A program made the translations under genes and the position numbers. From Cyclina sinensis (taxonomy: Eukaryota > Mollusca > Bivalvia > Venerida > Veneridae), in NCBI GenBank assembly GCA_012932295.1, contig JAAONU010000003.1, positions 31,544,361-31,608,360 of the forward strand: DNA of 64,000 nt, read 5' to 3'. This document shows, in pieces, positions 39,378 through 51,282 of this stretch. The notes beneath the pieces were generated by a model. That model was not told where the DNA came from, made no database searches, and saw nothing but the letters and a program-made list of their open reading frames with translations. Every line of letters starts with the position of its first letter. The first letter of the stretch is position 1.

Positions 39378-42300
39378 TATAGTAAGGATATTTTACTGAC
39401 ACCTTGACCCCAGGTAATAATTTATTACATATCATTTGCATTTACGCGATTTGAAAGAAATTTGGAGTACTCTTAATTTTAGGGTATACTTCTTTAAACA
39501 AACCGTTCCATGATTTCCGAATGTCATTTTTGTAAGAAATATGTTTAGAGTGAAAATGAAATTTGTAAATAGAATTTAGATAGGTCTTTTGGTAACTCCC
39601 GATTCTTGCAAAGTAGTAAAAATTCTATATAATATATGTTGCAAATAAAATATTGAAATGTAATCCAAGTCATCATATATTATCACAGACATGTTATTGT
39701 CAGGTGTATTTTGCTGATAGATCAGCTGTGTTAACGCAAGCGCATGATATTTCATAAGTATATAATTTCCATTATTACAATGCCTTTAAATGACAATAGG
39801 CTAATTTCATTAAGATGTATTTATTCTCCTGATACTGAATATGTTCTTGAAAGGTCTTTTCGATAAAAGCACAGATTAAACGATGCGAAACACTTTGCTG
39901 ATATTTCTCCTGACAAGAGTCTCTAACAAGGTATTGTGTAGTATTTCAAAATGCCATCTTGTTTACTTCTATACATAGGATATTTTTTCTGAGTCACATC
40001 TGTTTCTTTAATAAGCCAAGCGTATGACATACTTTACTAAATAATCATCTACGGACAGAATTTAATCATCATTTACTGACAGAATTTTTTTTAATTCCTA
40101 GAGCATTTATTCAGGATTTTTTTTGCCGGAATGGTACACTCATCAAAAAAGTTAAGAGTCAAGGACTTATGATAGCAGTTCTTAAAGACATGCCTTTTTT
40201 ACCTGCTGAAGTTTATATCCAACAAACATTCATTATATCTGTGACCAATTTAAACTAAAAGTAACATGTGTTTCACAAGCACAGTAGCACGATTAATCAT
40301 CAAAGACAACCCCTATCAGTTTTAAAGTGTTTGAGACATAGTGGGTGGGGTAAACACAATGGCTTATCATACGAAATATGCAAATCGGTTAAATTTCAGG
40401 AACGGGTATGACCTCGTCGTGCTCGGATAACCTCTTTGACATGGGTCTTGAAGCTGCATATGAGCTTTTTGATGTCCCTTTGTGGTGTGAGACCCCATTT
40501 CTCAGTAAGGGCAGCAGCAAGCTCATTTCTAGTTGATGGCTGACGTTGTCGTGCGAATACACGGCGCTGCAGCATGTCCCTGGCATTTTCTATTGGGTTC
40601 ATATCTGGAGACCTATCTTGCCATTTCATACGTTCAACACCTTGGTCGTCAAGGTTCTGATTGACGATTCTCGCACGGTGAGCTGTAGCATTGTCGTCCA
40701 TTAACACGAATTCCTGACCGATTGCACCAGCATATGGAATGACGTGAGGTCGGAGAATCTCGTCAACAAAACGTCTAGCAGTAATTGTGCCGTTAACAAA
40801 CACGTGAAGGTCTGTACGCCTGTCGTAAGAAATGCCCGCCCAAACAATAGCAGAGCCACTACCAAACTTGTCATGTTCGGATATGCAACACTTATTGAAG
40901 CACTCATTTCACTGACGCCATACAGGCCGACGTCCATCATGGAAGTCCAGGCAAAATTTGGACTAGTCGGTGAAAAGCACTTTACGAAAGTGCCTGAGTT
41001 ACCTATTAACGTGATCTCTGGCAAACTCCAGACGGGCCGCACGGTGTCTTGGCGTTAAAGGAGGGCGTCCACTCTGAGGACGTCTGGCGACGGCGACTGT
41101 GTCCAGGTACTTTTGCAAAAGTCGTTGGATTACACTTTGGCTAACACTATGGTCATAGGCCACCTCGCGCTACGTTTGCCCAGCCAGCAGACGACCGACT
41201 GCTCTGGCTGCCTCAGTCTCAGACATGTGTCTTCTAGGCATCAGAGATTCTTCTCACTAATCAGTTCTATAGTGTAACAGATGATTCGAATCAAAAATTC
41301 AAATTAAAACCTGCTCATGTCACGTTGACTTTATTCTACACATTTGATTTTCACTTGAGTTTGAGGGGTGGGTGTGTTTGCACGGACCTGCACGGGATAA
41401 TTGAACTGTTACGGGTAGATAAACACATAAATTATACACAAGTACTGGTGTGTCTAAAACAAAACAAATTTTAACTTTTACATGAACATTTTTGCATTTA
41501 AAAAATCTATGAACCTAAGTCTTGACCCTAAATTTATTTTGTTGACCGTGTATCATTCTGTTTACATACTACTAAAATTAAGTCGTAACTGTTTAAAGAT
41601 ATACTTTGCCAATCTTTGTATAAAATACTTTTATGGAGAAATTAATTGAAATCTGGGAAATTCTTACATAATGTGTCTAATAAGGCTACAAAAAATAAAT
41701 ACACTATGTATGGGAAGCTGCATTCCCTGAATGCATATACTAAAGTGTTACAAACATGTTTCACCGTGACATTTCAGAAAAAAACTTTGATACATATATT
41801 TTAGAAAAAATAAAGTATATTACATGTCCTGTAAAGTTGGTGTTTTCGTAAAAAAACTGCCAGTTTTTTAATGACACTGTATTTATACTGTGTTTACCTT
41901 CAGTGTGTAAAGTTTTAATGTAACATATCTAATCTGTGTGTACTCAAACATGTTTATTTCATATTTGCATAGAAAAGGTGTAGTAGTTATTTGTATCTGA
42001 AACTTAAGCATGATAAATCTTTTAACAAAACCAGTGAGTAAATTTCTAGGAAGTAAAATGTAGATATCAATTTAATTCTAACTTAAATTATTTGTCAAGA
42101 AATTACTTTCATTGCCCAGTGGTATTTGTTTTTGGCAATTCAGATTTGGTAATGAATTTTACGTACGAAATACTGACAGCTTCTGACTAGTTAACTCAAG
42201 CATTTTGAATAATGACCTTCCTTTTCCTTCTTTCTTTCTTTGTTTTTTCTTTTTTATTATAAATTTGTGTTAATAGCTTTCCAAATACATGTTGTATTAT

Positions 42301-45300
42301 TATATCCGTTTTTAAAAGACTATTTCTATTTTTCTAAAATATATGTATCAAAGTTTTTTTCTGAAATGTCACGGTGAAACATGTTTGTAACACTTTAGTA
42401 TATGCACGTCATTTAAGAATCTGAAAAGCTTAGATAAAGCATTTCTGTGCAATCTACAGTCAGAAAGACCTTTTGAGGCCCAGAAAATATAAACATGTCC
42501 ACTATTTTGTCTCGATATTCCAGTTTATATACATCAAAGGGGATCATAAAAATAATATTCAGATCATTCATGTTTATGAGTCATTTATAGGTTCCAGCTG
42601 ATTGCCAATTCGAATTTAGAGAAATAAAAGCAGCTATTATCTCAAAGGATACTATCTATTGAATGTTTCTATTCGTAAACGCTGTACTGCAATATCAAAA
42701 TTAATGTGAATTGTTCACTTAGCACATTGCGAGCGCGGTATGATACTTTAGGGTTAATTTGTTTCTTTGCAATATATAAGCCAATAAACTCATATAATGA
42801 CCACAAATATCAATAAAATAACTTGCATGTACGATGACATACAGTTTTCGCCAGACATTATGGCACTGAATACAAAAACAGAATATACACCACGAGGATG
42901 ATTTGAAATTTTCAGTTCTTTTATTTACATGCGCCTCTGTGCTACAGCTATCCTGTACAAGCAGAGGTATTTTTTCCTGATAAAAATAAACTTTTATACA
43001 CACTTATATCTTTAAAAAAATTACCCCGTTAGTCACTGGGGTAGATACTTTATTAATATTATTGATTTTGACAACACTTAATATAAACTAGACTCTGTGA
43101 TTCAATGGTAGTTGCTCGCTGTTTTACATTTTACTGACCGAAAGGGCATGGGTTCGAATCCTGGTGGTTTTTTTCAGTTTTCATGGTGTATAGAAGCATA
43201 CGATTATGTTTTTTCCACAACATATTAACTTCTCTTAAATTTTAAAGAATAAAGATTCTGCTAAATTCTGTGAGTCAGTCGCTCTAAGTAGTCTACAAAA
43301 ATATTTCCCTATTTGTGAATGTACAACAGGGATAATAACAAAAAAGAAATACAAGGAAGTGAGTTAAGATTCTCTTCGAGAAGTGTTTTTTAGCAGACAC
43401 AGCAGGCAAACTATATACTTTATTACATGAACGTAAATCGGTAAAAACTAGAAATAAAACAGGAACCCAAATTATCTAACCAATTACAATATAATTTGTT
43501 CACCCCATAGTGAAATGTCAAGACGAAGTCGAACATGAAATCAAGTTATATTGTTGTAAAATTTCACCTTAACGCCTACGGAGTCTTGAGTGCAGTGTAG
43601 ATTTTATGGTGCAAATGAAGAATGTTACACCTGCCTTGCTTGTGAAATATCACTTGTTTCCCGAGGTAGCTCGTTTCAATAGCTACTAAACATGAGCGAA
43701 CAAATTTTTATCCTTATATATTCCGCTAATTATCAAACCAGGATATTTAGATATTTGGTTTAGTATGAATTAACTTGCTTGGCATGTATATCAGTACAAG
43801 ATGATATTTAGATGTGAGGTAAATAAGTTTGACTATACGTTTAAAAGACTGACGTAGACAATGCATTGGACGTAAAACAGATGTATTAGTTATATACACT
43901 GTTATATACTTTTCTGTTTTTTTCTTTTTCTAAATGTTTAGATGACATCCTAAAAACTTTAGCTGCCCTTATCTTTTGTTAATTACTCTTTGACATAATA
44001 TAAAACATTAAACTTTATTAAATAAATCCCCTGAACTTAATTGGAAACAGTAACGCGACTCACAATAAAAAATGTATCATCTACAAAGCAAGCATGGTAT
44101 TCGATAGATCTATAATTAAAATGTTATAGAAAGACTAAATCACAATAGGAGACAAATGAAGAATTTGATTGTACGTTAAATGTAGAGAATAACAATTTCT
44201 GTTTCCATTAAGATATATCAAGATTGAAAAATAGGTACAAACATTTTGGAGATTAGCTAAAACTCCACCGTTTGTTTCAATAGAATCTTGAGTAGTCTAC
44301 AACTAAGAAAATGATCCAATGAAAGTGTGTAATTACTTTAAACTAAATGTGTAAAATATTGTCAGACTTTCGGGGATTCTTTTAAATGAGTCTTTTGCAG
44401 CTATATCATATATTATAAAGAGGAAATAAACCTTAAGGGTGTGGTTAAATATTATCTAAATGTGAGAGTCACGATTTTTGCCAGGATAGATACTTTTAAC
44501 AGGACTATAGACTTCCTTGATAAAAGAATTTTACGGTCTTTTGTCGCAATCAGGTTGTTTACTATTTTTAACTACACTAATAGTTATTTTATACATTACA
44601 TTTTAAGAAAAAGAAAACATTTCGTTTCACAGGAATTCATCTTAAAGAGTTATACATTCATTTCAATAATGCAATAGATGTTTACCCTTAGTTTTAAATG
44701 ATAGTAACAGGTTATAATACCACACAAATTAGAACATTCTTGTACCTGAAAATATGACATTAAACGAATCATTATGCCAGTCAATGATTTAAAGTACAAA
44801 TTAAATATTATAATCAGTCGAATCACCGTAAGTTTTGAGCAAATAGCGATAAATTACAAATGAACACTTTGTTCATGTCTTTCTGTCCCTAGAAACTTTC
44901 TTGAGTTTTGAATTTTTTTTTTTTTTTTTGCCTTCCTTTACCATTTAATTGGAATCAACCAAGAGAGAGCATATTCATTGTACCGTTGGTACCACTTTTA
45001 AATGCGTTTTTCTTACGTTTCGCAGCATTTCATCACAAATAAATTTAATTCTTCTAACGTTTTAAATTTTACCTATTTCTCTTACTACTAGAAATTATAA
45101 TAGTGATTTTGATAACAATTATAACTTTAGGATTTTAATAACTTTTATCTTATTAGTACCATCAGTGTCATCAAAAACGGAAATATCACTGTTTGCAAAC
45201 TTAAAGACATATGACCATTGCATTGTCCTATGTCGGGTTATGACAATAGAGCTTTTGAAGTTATACACACTGCCATGAATAGTTAACCGACAACTACCTG

Positions 45301-45775
45301 TATGGTCAATACAGTAATGTAAAGAACCAAAGAGAGGTCAAAAACAGAAACCAATCTTGATTTCTAGACGTTGATGCATAGCATACATCTGATGTCCTTT
45401 TAAGTCATCAAAAATACAAATTGTAACTACTAAAGTCCATATCAGTCACTATAATGGAAGGCGAATAAAAAAGTGATCTGCTTATAAATAAACAATGAGA
45501 GGAATTTTATCATAATCCTTTTTAATATGTAACTTTGAAATTCAGTTGTGTAATTAACTGTTTTTTTTTTTTGTAAAACCGTTAACAACTTAATAAAAAT
45601 TAGTAGCTCTAGCTCCAAGTCGCAATGTTTTTTGTTTGTTTGTTTGTTGTTTTCTTTGCAAATGAATCAATGACTGTAAAAGTTTTTACACTAGAATGTA
45701 ACAAAAAAACTTACCGATACAAAGTCCTGTTTCCAGATAAATGTACAGAATTGATAAAATTGCGAAACCTTTCAT
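28012..45775 (-). CDS. Wx3Yamide-type neuropeptide precursor (two coding exons)
   Basis: Coding exon 1 is 45775-45715 and exon 2 is 28973-28012, joined in phase 1 into a 340-residue precursor. Exon 1 encodes a signal peptide (MKGFAILSILYIYLETG, ending ...LCI), so the product enters the secretory pathway. Exon 2 encodes 14 peptides with Trp-x3-Tyr followed by Gly and a basic cleavage site: one at residues 56-63, one at 126-132, eleven in a near-continuous block at 184-302 and one at the C-terminus. Examples are IPGWSATY, APGWSVTY and SQGWNALY. Prohormone convertases would cut at KR, and Gly would supply the C-terminal amide. Acidic spacers (residues 67-118 and 137-180) separate early copies. 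From memory the motif matches Wx3Yamide precursors of oysters and scallops, whose receptor and role are not known to me. The ORF is intact and the gene looks functional. What remains inferred is the 16.7-kb intron. Confidence 0.85.
33190..33300 (+). repeat. tRNA-derived SINE head
   Basis: The order tcgtggtcaagtaatcaagg, ggatcgcgatgtcgaa, then B box ggtttgagtcc (33240-33250) resembles a Ser/Leu-type tRNA with a degenerate A box. A short unrelated body follows. It is not a functional tRNA, because no 3' acceptor arm matches. Confidence 0.5.
34130..34381. repeat. 35-bp tandem array, seven copies
   Basis: The phrase gcataagtcgcaactgaatt starts at 34149, 34184, 34219, 34254, 34289, 34324 and 34359. 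Units are nearly identical, differing mainly at one or two bases after gaatt. Because 35 is not a multiple of 3, all three minus frames cycle through the repeat and give overlapping spurious ORFs. There are no unique spacers, so it is not a CRISPR-like array. Confidence 0.92.
36840..37760. repeat. Clam-type dispersed tandem element
   Basis: Degenerate units of roughly 170 bp repeat phrases such as accatctacacacctaggtt, gtgaaagtttgaatcaaa, gaatgaggaattcaacac and a cataatgtaaaa-type stretch. Non-coding. The minus ORF at 37676-37879 is incidental. Confidence 0.6.
39342..39375. repeat. (CT)n microsatellite
   Basis: About 17 CT units without interruption. On the minus strand this gives the RERERER run in a spurious ORF. 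Confidence 0.95.
40137..41550 (-). mobile_element. Tc1-like transposon with broken transposase
   Basis: Termini are inverted: 40137 onwards (CACTCATCAAAAAAGTTAAG) against the reverse complement of the right end (CACGGTCAACAAAATAAATT), with further matching towards GTCAAG. Both ends are flanked by TA (40135-40136 and 41551-41552), the target duplication expected of this superfamily. The minus strand encodes transposase pieces: MPRRHMSETEAARAVGRLL near 41240, then in other frames the catalytic stretch FVLMDDNATAHRAR and PDMNPIEN in 40396-40803. There are stops within the first 25 codons and later. The text jumps from a GRP-type linker to RHRAARLEFARDH, so the middle of the DNA-binding region is deleted. 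It cannot make an active enzyme. Confidence 0.88.
41732..42406. mobile_element. 675-bp MITE with perfect 78-bp inverted repeats
   Basis: 41732-41809 (TGCATATACTAAAGTGTTAC...) and 42329-42406 are exact reverse complements by eye. The interior is AT-rich with no ORF. TGCA at each tip is palindromic, so it may be a 4-bp target duplication or part of the inverted repeat. Perfect arms suggest recent insertion. The superfamily is unknown. Confidence 0.85.
43092..43171 (+). repeat. tRNA-like sequence (SINE head or tRNA relic)
   Basis: An A box (TGATTCAATGG, 43098-43108) and perfect B box (GGTTCGAATCC, 43151-43161) sit 42 nt apart. The two ends cannot form an acceptor stem, so this is a pseudo-tRNA or the head of a SINE rather than a working tRNA. 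It is followed by a T run. Confidence 0.55.
45715..45775 (-). CDS. Exon 1 of the neuropeptide gene: signal peptide
   Basis: ATG at 45775-45773 opens 20 codons plus one base before donor G/GTAAGT. The encoded segment has Lys at position 2, a hydrophobic core (FAILSILYIYL) and small/polar residues before a likely cleavage site after Cys19 or nearby. The leftover G plus AA from exon 2 makes a Glu codon, so the join is in frame with the peptide array. It is the only signal-peptide-like minus exon of the right phase that I found between 29 and 46 kb. Confidence 0.8.
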
Positions 45776-45938
45776 ATTAAAGTAAAAGTGATTATCCGAA
45801 CTTGCAATGTCTTTCTGTAATTGTCGTTATGTATAAAGAAAAAGAGAAAATATTTAAAACTTAACAAGGGAGAAAATTACATAGCGTGTTCGTTACAAAC
45901 TTCAGATAATTCTATTATTTCTAAACCGATTACAGCCG

Positions 45939-45945
45939 TTTTATA
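45939..45945 (-). promoter_or_regulatory. TATA box of the neuropeptide gene
   Basis: TATAAAA on the minus strand in the context GGTTTATAAAACGG. Transcription would start about 30 nt on, near 45910, giving a 5' leader of about 135 nt to the ATG at 45775. Confidence 0.65.
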
Positions 45946-45974
45946 AACCTCTGGCAATAAAAAATATGTACAGC

Positions 45975-46033
45975 GCGAAACTAGCAGACGAAACGCTGCG
46001 TCACAAGTCCAGCGCGCGCAGTGACGTTATTGG
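45975..46033 (-). promoter_or_regulatory. CRE-like and CCAAT elements in a CpG-rich patch
   Basis: A GC-rich island in AT-rich surroundings holds TGCGTCAC (45997-46004), TGACGT (46022-46027) and, in gene orientation, CCAAT (46033-46029). They lie about 50-90 bp upstream of the TATA box. CRE sites bind CREB/ATF factors and are frequent in neuropeptide promoters, so cAMP- or activity-dependent expression is plausible but inferred. Confidence 0.5.
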
Positions 46034-46089
46034 AGTTGCTCTGTGGAATGCGTTTGGCGCTGTTTTAGTATTTGAGTCTGATTGGACAA

Positions 46090-48075
46090 CGTTAAATAGG
46101 TAACTAAGACATGTGCTGGCATTTATGGTTTAATTGCATCAGAAAATTGTTCTCATGAAAATCAGTTAATAAGTTTATGTTTGTTGTAGGCGAATAATTA
46201 GTGGTCTAACGAAGAATGAAAACGACAAACTTATGAAATATTCAAAGAGCGATGGAATTACAATCATCAAATAGGTGGAAATTTTAACTAAGCAACTAGA
46301 TAACTGCCATTTCCACAAATTAATTTATGTCTCGGGTTATTTGTTTCCGTTTATGTCTAATATCAAAGTTTTCTTAACCTGTACACTAAGTAAGTCGTTA
46401 GAAAGTCAGAACAAAAAGACAAATTGGATAGTTTAGTAAACAACCCATTAAACTCTCGAGTGAATAAAGAGATTAATTTTGAACAGAAATTGACACACGA
46501 CTATTTATGTTTTTGTGTCTTTATCATATAACTTTTAGTTCCCCTTTAATTTGTGAGATATATCTTTGATTTTGTTCTTGTTCTTGTATAAATTTATATT
46601 AAAATAATCGTAAAATAGAATGTAACATGCTTTTTTGCAATCTTATATACCAATACATACCAGGATGCGTCCGCCTGGCTGCAGGCTATATGAGCTTTTT
46701 ATTTATGTTATTTCATGGATATATTAATTAAATGTTTTTACCTCTCCTATAGCAACATCTTATTCTCTGCCTACGACCAGCAACGCCAGCCAAGAAAAGA
46801 TAAATATGTAGTAAGAAAGGGACTTAATAGTCATTTAGCTTAACATTACATAAATAATAGTATTAATTAATGGGTCTGAAACCAGTCTACTAATGCGTGT
46901 ATAATTATCAATATTTAAAGATATGGAATACACAATTTTTTTTCAAAGTTTTGCTTTATTTTGGTGAATGATTCGAATAAAGAATTATTATTATATTACT
47001 ATAAGTATCTTTGTAAATATAAGGTAGCAAAATGCTAAAGGAAATAAGGAAGGTTGTTTGTCTTTTTCAAATGTCTGTGCTTTTGATACTTTACAAATTT
47101 TAACAAGGTTTGAAAATCTCGTTCAAGTCCTTGTAAAAAGAAGTTTTAAATGCTCTAGTCCGCCAATTAAAAATTATTTTGTCTAGGCAATTCATAGCAA
47201 AATAATGAATAATGATCTTGTAAAAGAGTAACTCTATACCTTTTTCATTTGTAATTATCAAGGAATCATGCTACAAATCTTTTTAAAATCTTACTCTTAA
47301 ATACCACTTTATCACTCTGCAAACAACAAACCCGTTACGGTCATTTTGTTTAAAATGAAGAGAAGACTTTGCCTTACATAAGGAACGGTATGTAAACACA
47401 GCGTTTCTGTTAACAGGGCACGTCTCTTTCAAGTGTAGGGATTTAAGGTTTATGTGCCGGAAAACAAAACCTAAATCATTGTATCGAATAACCATAGAAA
47501 ACTCTCATTGCGTCATGACGCATCTCATGCATGCTAATCTTATCTCAAGAATCTATTTATTAATATATGCTTTGCAGTAGGGCCGCAGTAGGAGGGCACT
47601 TGTTGTCAATAATTGATCTAGTGGTGTCAATTTACCATCGATGATTGGCCGAGAAAGCAGCGCTACATGCTTAAAGAACAAAATCTGTGAAGAAATACTG
47701 ATAGTTCTTTCTCTTTCTCTGTAAAAACAACACACCATGACTTCGAGACATACTTTGTATTAGTTTGTTTAGCTCCCAATATTTAAGCTTCTTTCCTCAT
47801 GCTTTCGTACGATCGTGATTATCACCGATAGATCTGTTTTTGCGTTTCTTCAGTTATATAAATGGCCAAAGGCATGAAAAAGATCTTATTAGCTCAATAA
47901 ATAAAGGAAGAGTGCTGTAAATCCTGACGCTTGTATAACAGGAATGGCTGTGACAGCCACGCAGTAAAATTACGACTAAGTCATCTTATTAAAAATGAAC
48001 AAATTACTTTGTTTTATGAATATATTTAATAAAAATAGATACATACTTTTTTTCAAAACAGGTCTTGTAACATTT
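46090..48075. other. Upstream flank of the neuropeptide gene, unassigned
   Basis: AT-rich. A possible short + strand exon at 46753-46810 (acceptor CTCTCCTATAG, donor GTAAGA, one open frame) is noted but has no recognised homologue. Minus ORFs at 47283-47495 and 47553-47738 have no protein-like features. Confidence 0.45.
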
Positions 48076-51000
48076 GCTAAAAATGCAACTGTTTAAACAT
48101 ATTTAAGTCCTGAACAAAGAAATACCATAAACATATACAAAGAAAGTTAAATGTATGTTGCATTAACCCAAGATCAGTTAAAAATAAAACTCTGGCCATT
48201 TGTGATTTTATACTTTCATACAAATTCGATTTGGTTGCAATCACCGAATCATGGCTTGGAACTTCAGTTGACAAAGTATGTCTGAATGAACTTTTGCCAG
48301 AGGGGTATCAGATAAAACATGCCCCGCGCCCTGGTGGGAGAGGTTATGGTGGTGTCGCCGTGATTTATAAGTCAAATATAAATGTTCAGGTTCTAGCATC
48401 AACTCATGATAGTGAGTACTCAACATTTGAACATTTGGATTGCAAGATAACAATCAAAAATTATTCAATGAGGTTAGCTGTTGTTTACCGACCACCCCCA
48501 TCTAAAGGAAATGAATTAAAAACTAGTGTATTTCTAGAAGAATGGGCAAAATTCCTAGCACAATTTGCTGTGACTGATAAGAACATTATAATAACAGGAG
48601 ATCTGAACTTCCACCTGGATATCCCCACTCAACCTGACACAATCAAATTCACAAGCATTCTACAATCATGTGGAATGGTACAACATGTTCGAGAACCAAC
48701 CCATGTGCTTGGACATACACTTGATGTTGTCACTACTAGGGACACTGACAACTTAATTTCGAACATTAAGGTTGTTGATCCAGGGTTATCAGACAACAAA
48801 TCTAGGAAAAGTGACGAAAGATCATTATGCAATTATATTCAATACCGTTGCTGAAAAACCTCCGCCTATCCGAAAGTCAGTGACGTATAGAAAACTCAAC
48901 TCAATTGATATAGATTCCTTTAAGAGTGATATTGAATCATCAACACTCTTACATCTTGAACACACCGATCTCGAACAACTTGTAGGAGAATATACGAATG
49001 TTCTTTCCACCTTGCTCGAAAAGCACGCTCCAATTCAAACTAAAACAATAGTGTTACGACCTTCTTGTGCTTGGTATACCCAGGAGCTACATGATGCAAA
49101 ACATATGCGGCGCAAGTTAGAAAGAAATTGGCAATCATCTAAATTGACTATAGACCACGAAATATATAGAAATCAATGTGCAAAAGTAAATAAAATGTTG
49201 GTTGAGGCTAAAGTAAAACATTATTCTGATAAGGTAACATCCTGTGGTCGAGATCAAAAACAATTGTTTCAAATTACCAATAACCTAATGAATGGTCCAA
49301 CTGAGACATCTTTACCCACAAACATAGAAACTGATAAATTGCCACAAGAGTTCAGTGATTTCTTTGTTGAGAAAATAGAGACCATCAGGGATGAAATAAA
49401 ATCAAAATTAGTTCTAAACCCAGGTGACGTGGAAACGGAACAGATGGGCGTTGAAAATAGTCTGACTCGCTTTGAGAAAGCATCAAAAGAAGAAATTAAG
49501 AAAATAATAAATAGTTCTTCAAATAAATCATGTGAACTGGATCCTATACCAACATGGCTATTAAAATCGTGCCTTGATGAACTTTTACCATTTCTTTCTA
49601 ACATTATCAACATCTCTCTCAGTACAGGAAATGTTCCCGCAGAGTTTAAAAGGTCTTATGTTAAACCCCTTCTGAAAAAACCAACATTGCATCAAAACAT
49701 TTTAAAAAACTATCGACCTGTTTCAAATTTATCGTTTGTATCGAAAACACTTGAAAGAATAGTAAGCTCTCGCATTGATGAACATGTGACAACAAATCAA
49801 CTTCAAGAAAAGTATCAGTCAGCCTATCGCAAGTTCCATTCGACAGAGACTGCACTTATCAAAGTCCAAAATGATGTACTAAAATCCCTTGACCATGGCA
49901 ATGTGACAATCTTAGTTATGCTAGATCTATCAGCAGCTTTCGACACAATAGATCACAAAACCTTAGTACAGAGACTTGAAAATGTTTTCGGAATTGCTGA
50001 AAAACCACTGGAGTGGATAACATCATACCTTCAAGATAGAAAAAAGACAGTATACATTAACGGTGTGCTGTCAAAGCCGGTCACACCCAATTTTAGTGTT
50101 CCACAGGGGTCCGTTTTAGGGCCAAAATTCTATACTATGTACACTAAACCACTTGGTGCCATTTGCAAAGATCACGGACTGCAATACCATCTCTACGCCG
50201 ATGACTCACAGCTGTATCTATCTTTCAAACCATTAGATGACATTTCTAAGGAAGAAACATTACAACGCATTCAAGCGTGTCTCCGAGACATAATATCATG
50301 GATGAATGCAAACATGCTTAAACTAAATACTGATAAAACAGAAGTCATCATGTTCTCATCTCCGTATAACTCCAAACATATTGAAGATCTATCGATAACC
50401 GTGGGTGACTCTAAAATAAACAAATCGGTCAATGTTAGAAATTTAGGTGCCATCTTTGATTCAAACATGAACATGGAAGATCACATCAATTCGGTATGCA
50501 GATCATGTTATGCTCAGCTTAGACAAATAGGAAGAATTCGAAAATATCTGACAATTGATGCATCTAAACAACTTGTCACTTCATTGGTCATTTCGCGCCT
50601 AGATTACTGCAATGCATTATTGTATGGAGTACCTCAAACATTAATAAACAAACTGCAGATTGTTCAAAATACAGCTGCCCGCATCATCTCCAGAACTTCA
50701 CGGTACGATCATATTACACCTGTACTTAAAGAATTACATTGGCTTCCGGTGCAATACAGAATCCAGTTTAAAATTTTAACACATACCTATAAAGCTTTAA
50801 ATGGAAAATCGCCGGAATATATGGAAGAAATGTTATGTGTTTACAAACCACGAAGGAATCTACGATCTCAGAACAAAGCACTTACTTTAGTGGTACCAAC
50901 GAGTAAAACTGTAACCTTTGGCGACCGACGATTTGAATATGCAGCTCCGAAACTGTGGAACGATCTGCCGTCTGGTGTGAGAGACTCGAGCTCATTGTGT

Positions 51001-51282
51001 TCTTTTAAACGTGCACTTAAAACACACTATTTCAAACAAGCATATGTTTTATCGTGAATAATCTGAGACAGTGATTTTAGAAAACTGTGTGACTACTGTG
51101 TGATATCAACCATAATTTTACAATTTGTTTTAATTCTGCTAATATTTTTAAGACAGTTACAAATAATTAAGGTGTTGATTATAAAATACATTATTTCTAA
51201 TTTAGTGTTTTAGAAATTTCGCTAGAATATTTTAATCGTATGTTGTCGATATTCAATTATTTTAATTCTAAACGACTAAGTT

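Larger units (their letters stand above)
28974..45714 (-). other. 16.7-kb intron of the neuropeptide gene
   Basis: Donor G/GTAAGT (45714 downward) and acceptor TTATTTTCAG (ending 28974) are strong. Between them I see no other convincing coding exon on the minus strand. The intron holds a SINE (33190), a 35-bp array (34130), a clam-type element (36840), a CT microsatellite (39342), a Tc1-like element (40137), a MITE (41732) and a tRNA-like sequence (43098). The rest, including 28974-33190, 34381-36840, 37760-39340, 42407-43090 and 43170-45710, is AT-rich and unassigned. Confidence 0.7.

Noticed and set aside
39220..39441. Minus ORF with an RERERER run
   Set aside because: Created by the (CT)n microsatellite.
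43092..43171. A functional tRNA gene
   Set aside because: A and B boxes are good but the ends cannot form an acceptor stem and the anticodon arm is not convincing.
48772..51057. The 761-residue ORF as a host gene
   Set aside because: Contains canonical LINE reverse-transcriptase motifs and is preceded by the matching endonuclease and followed by a LINE tail.
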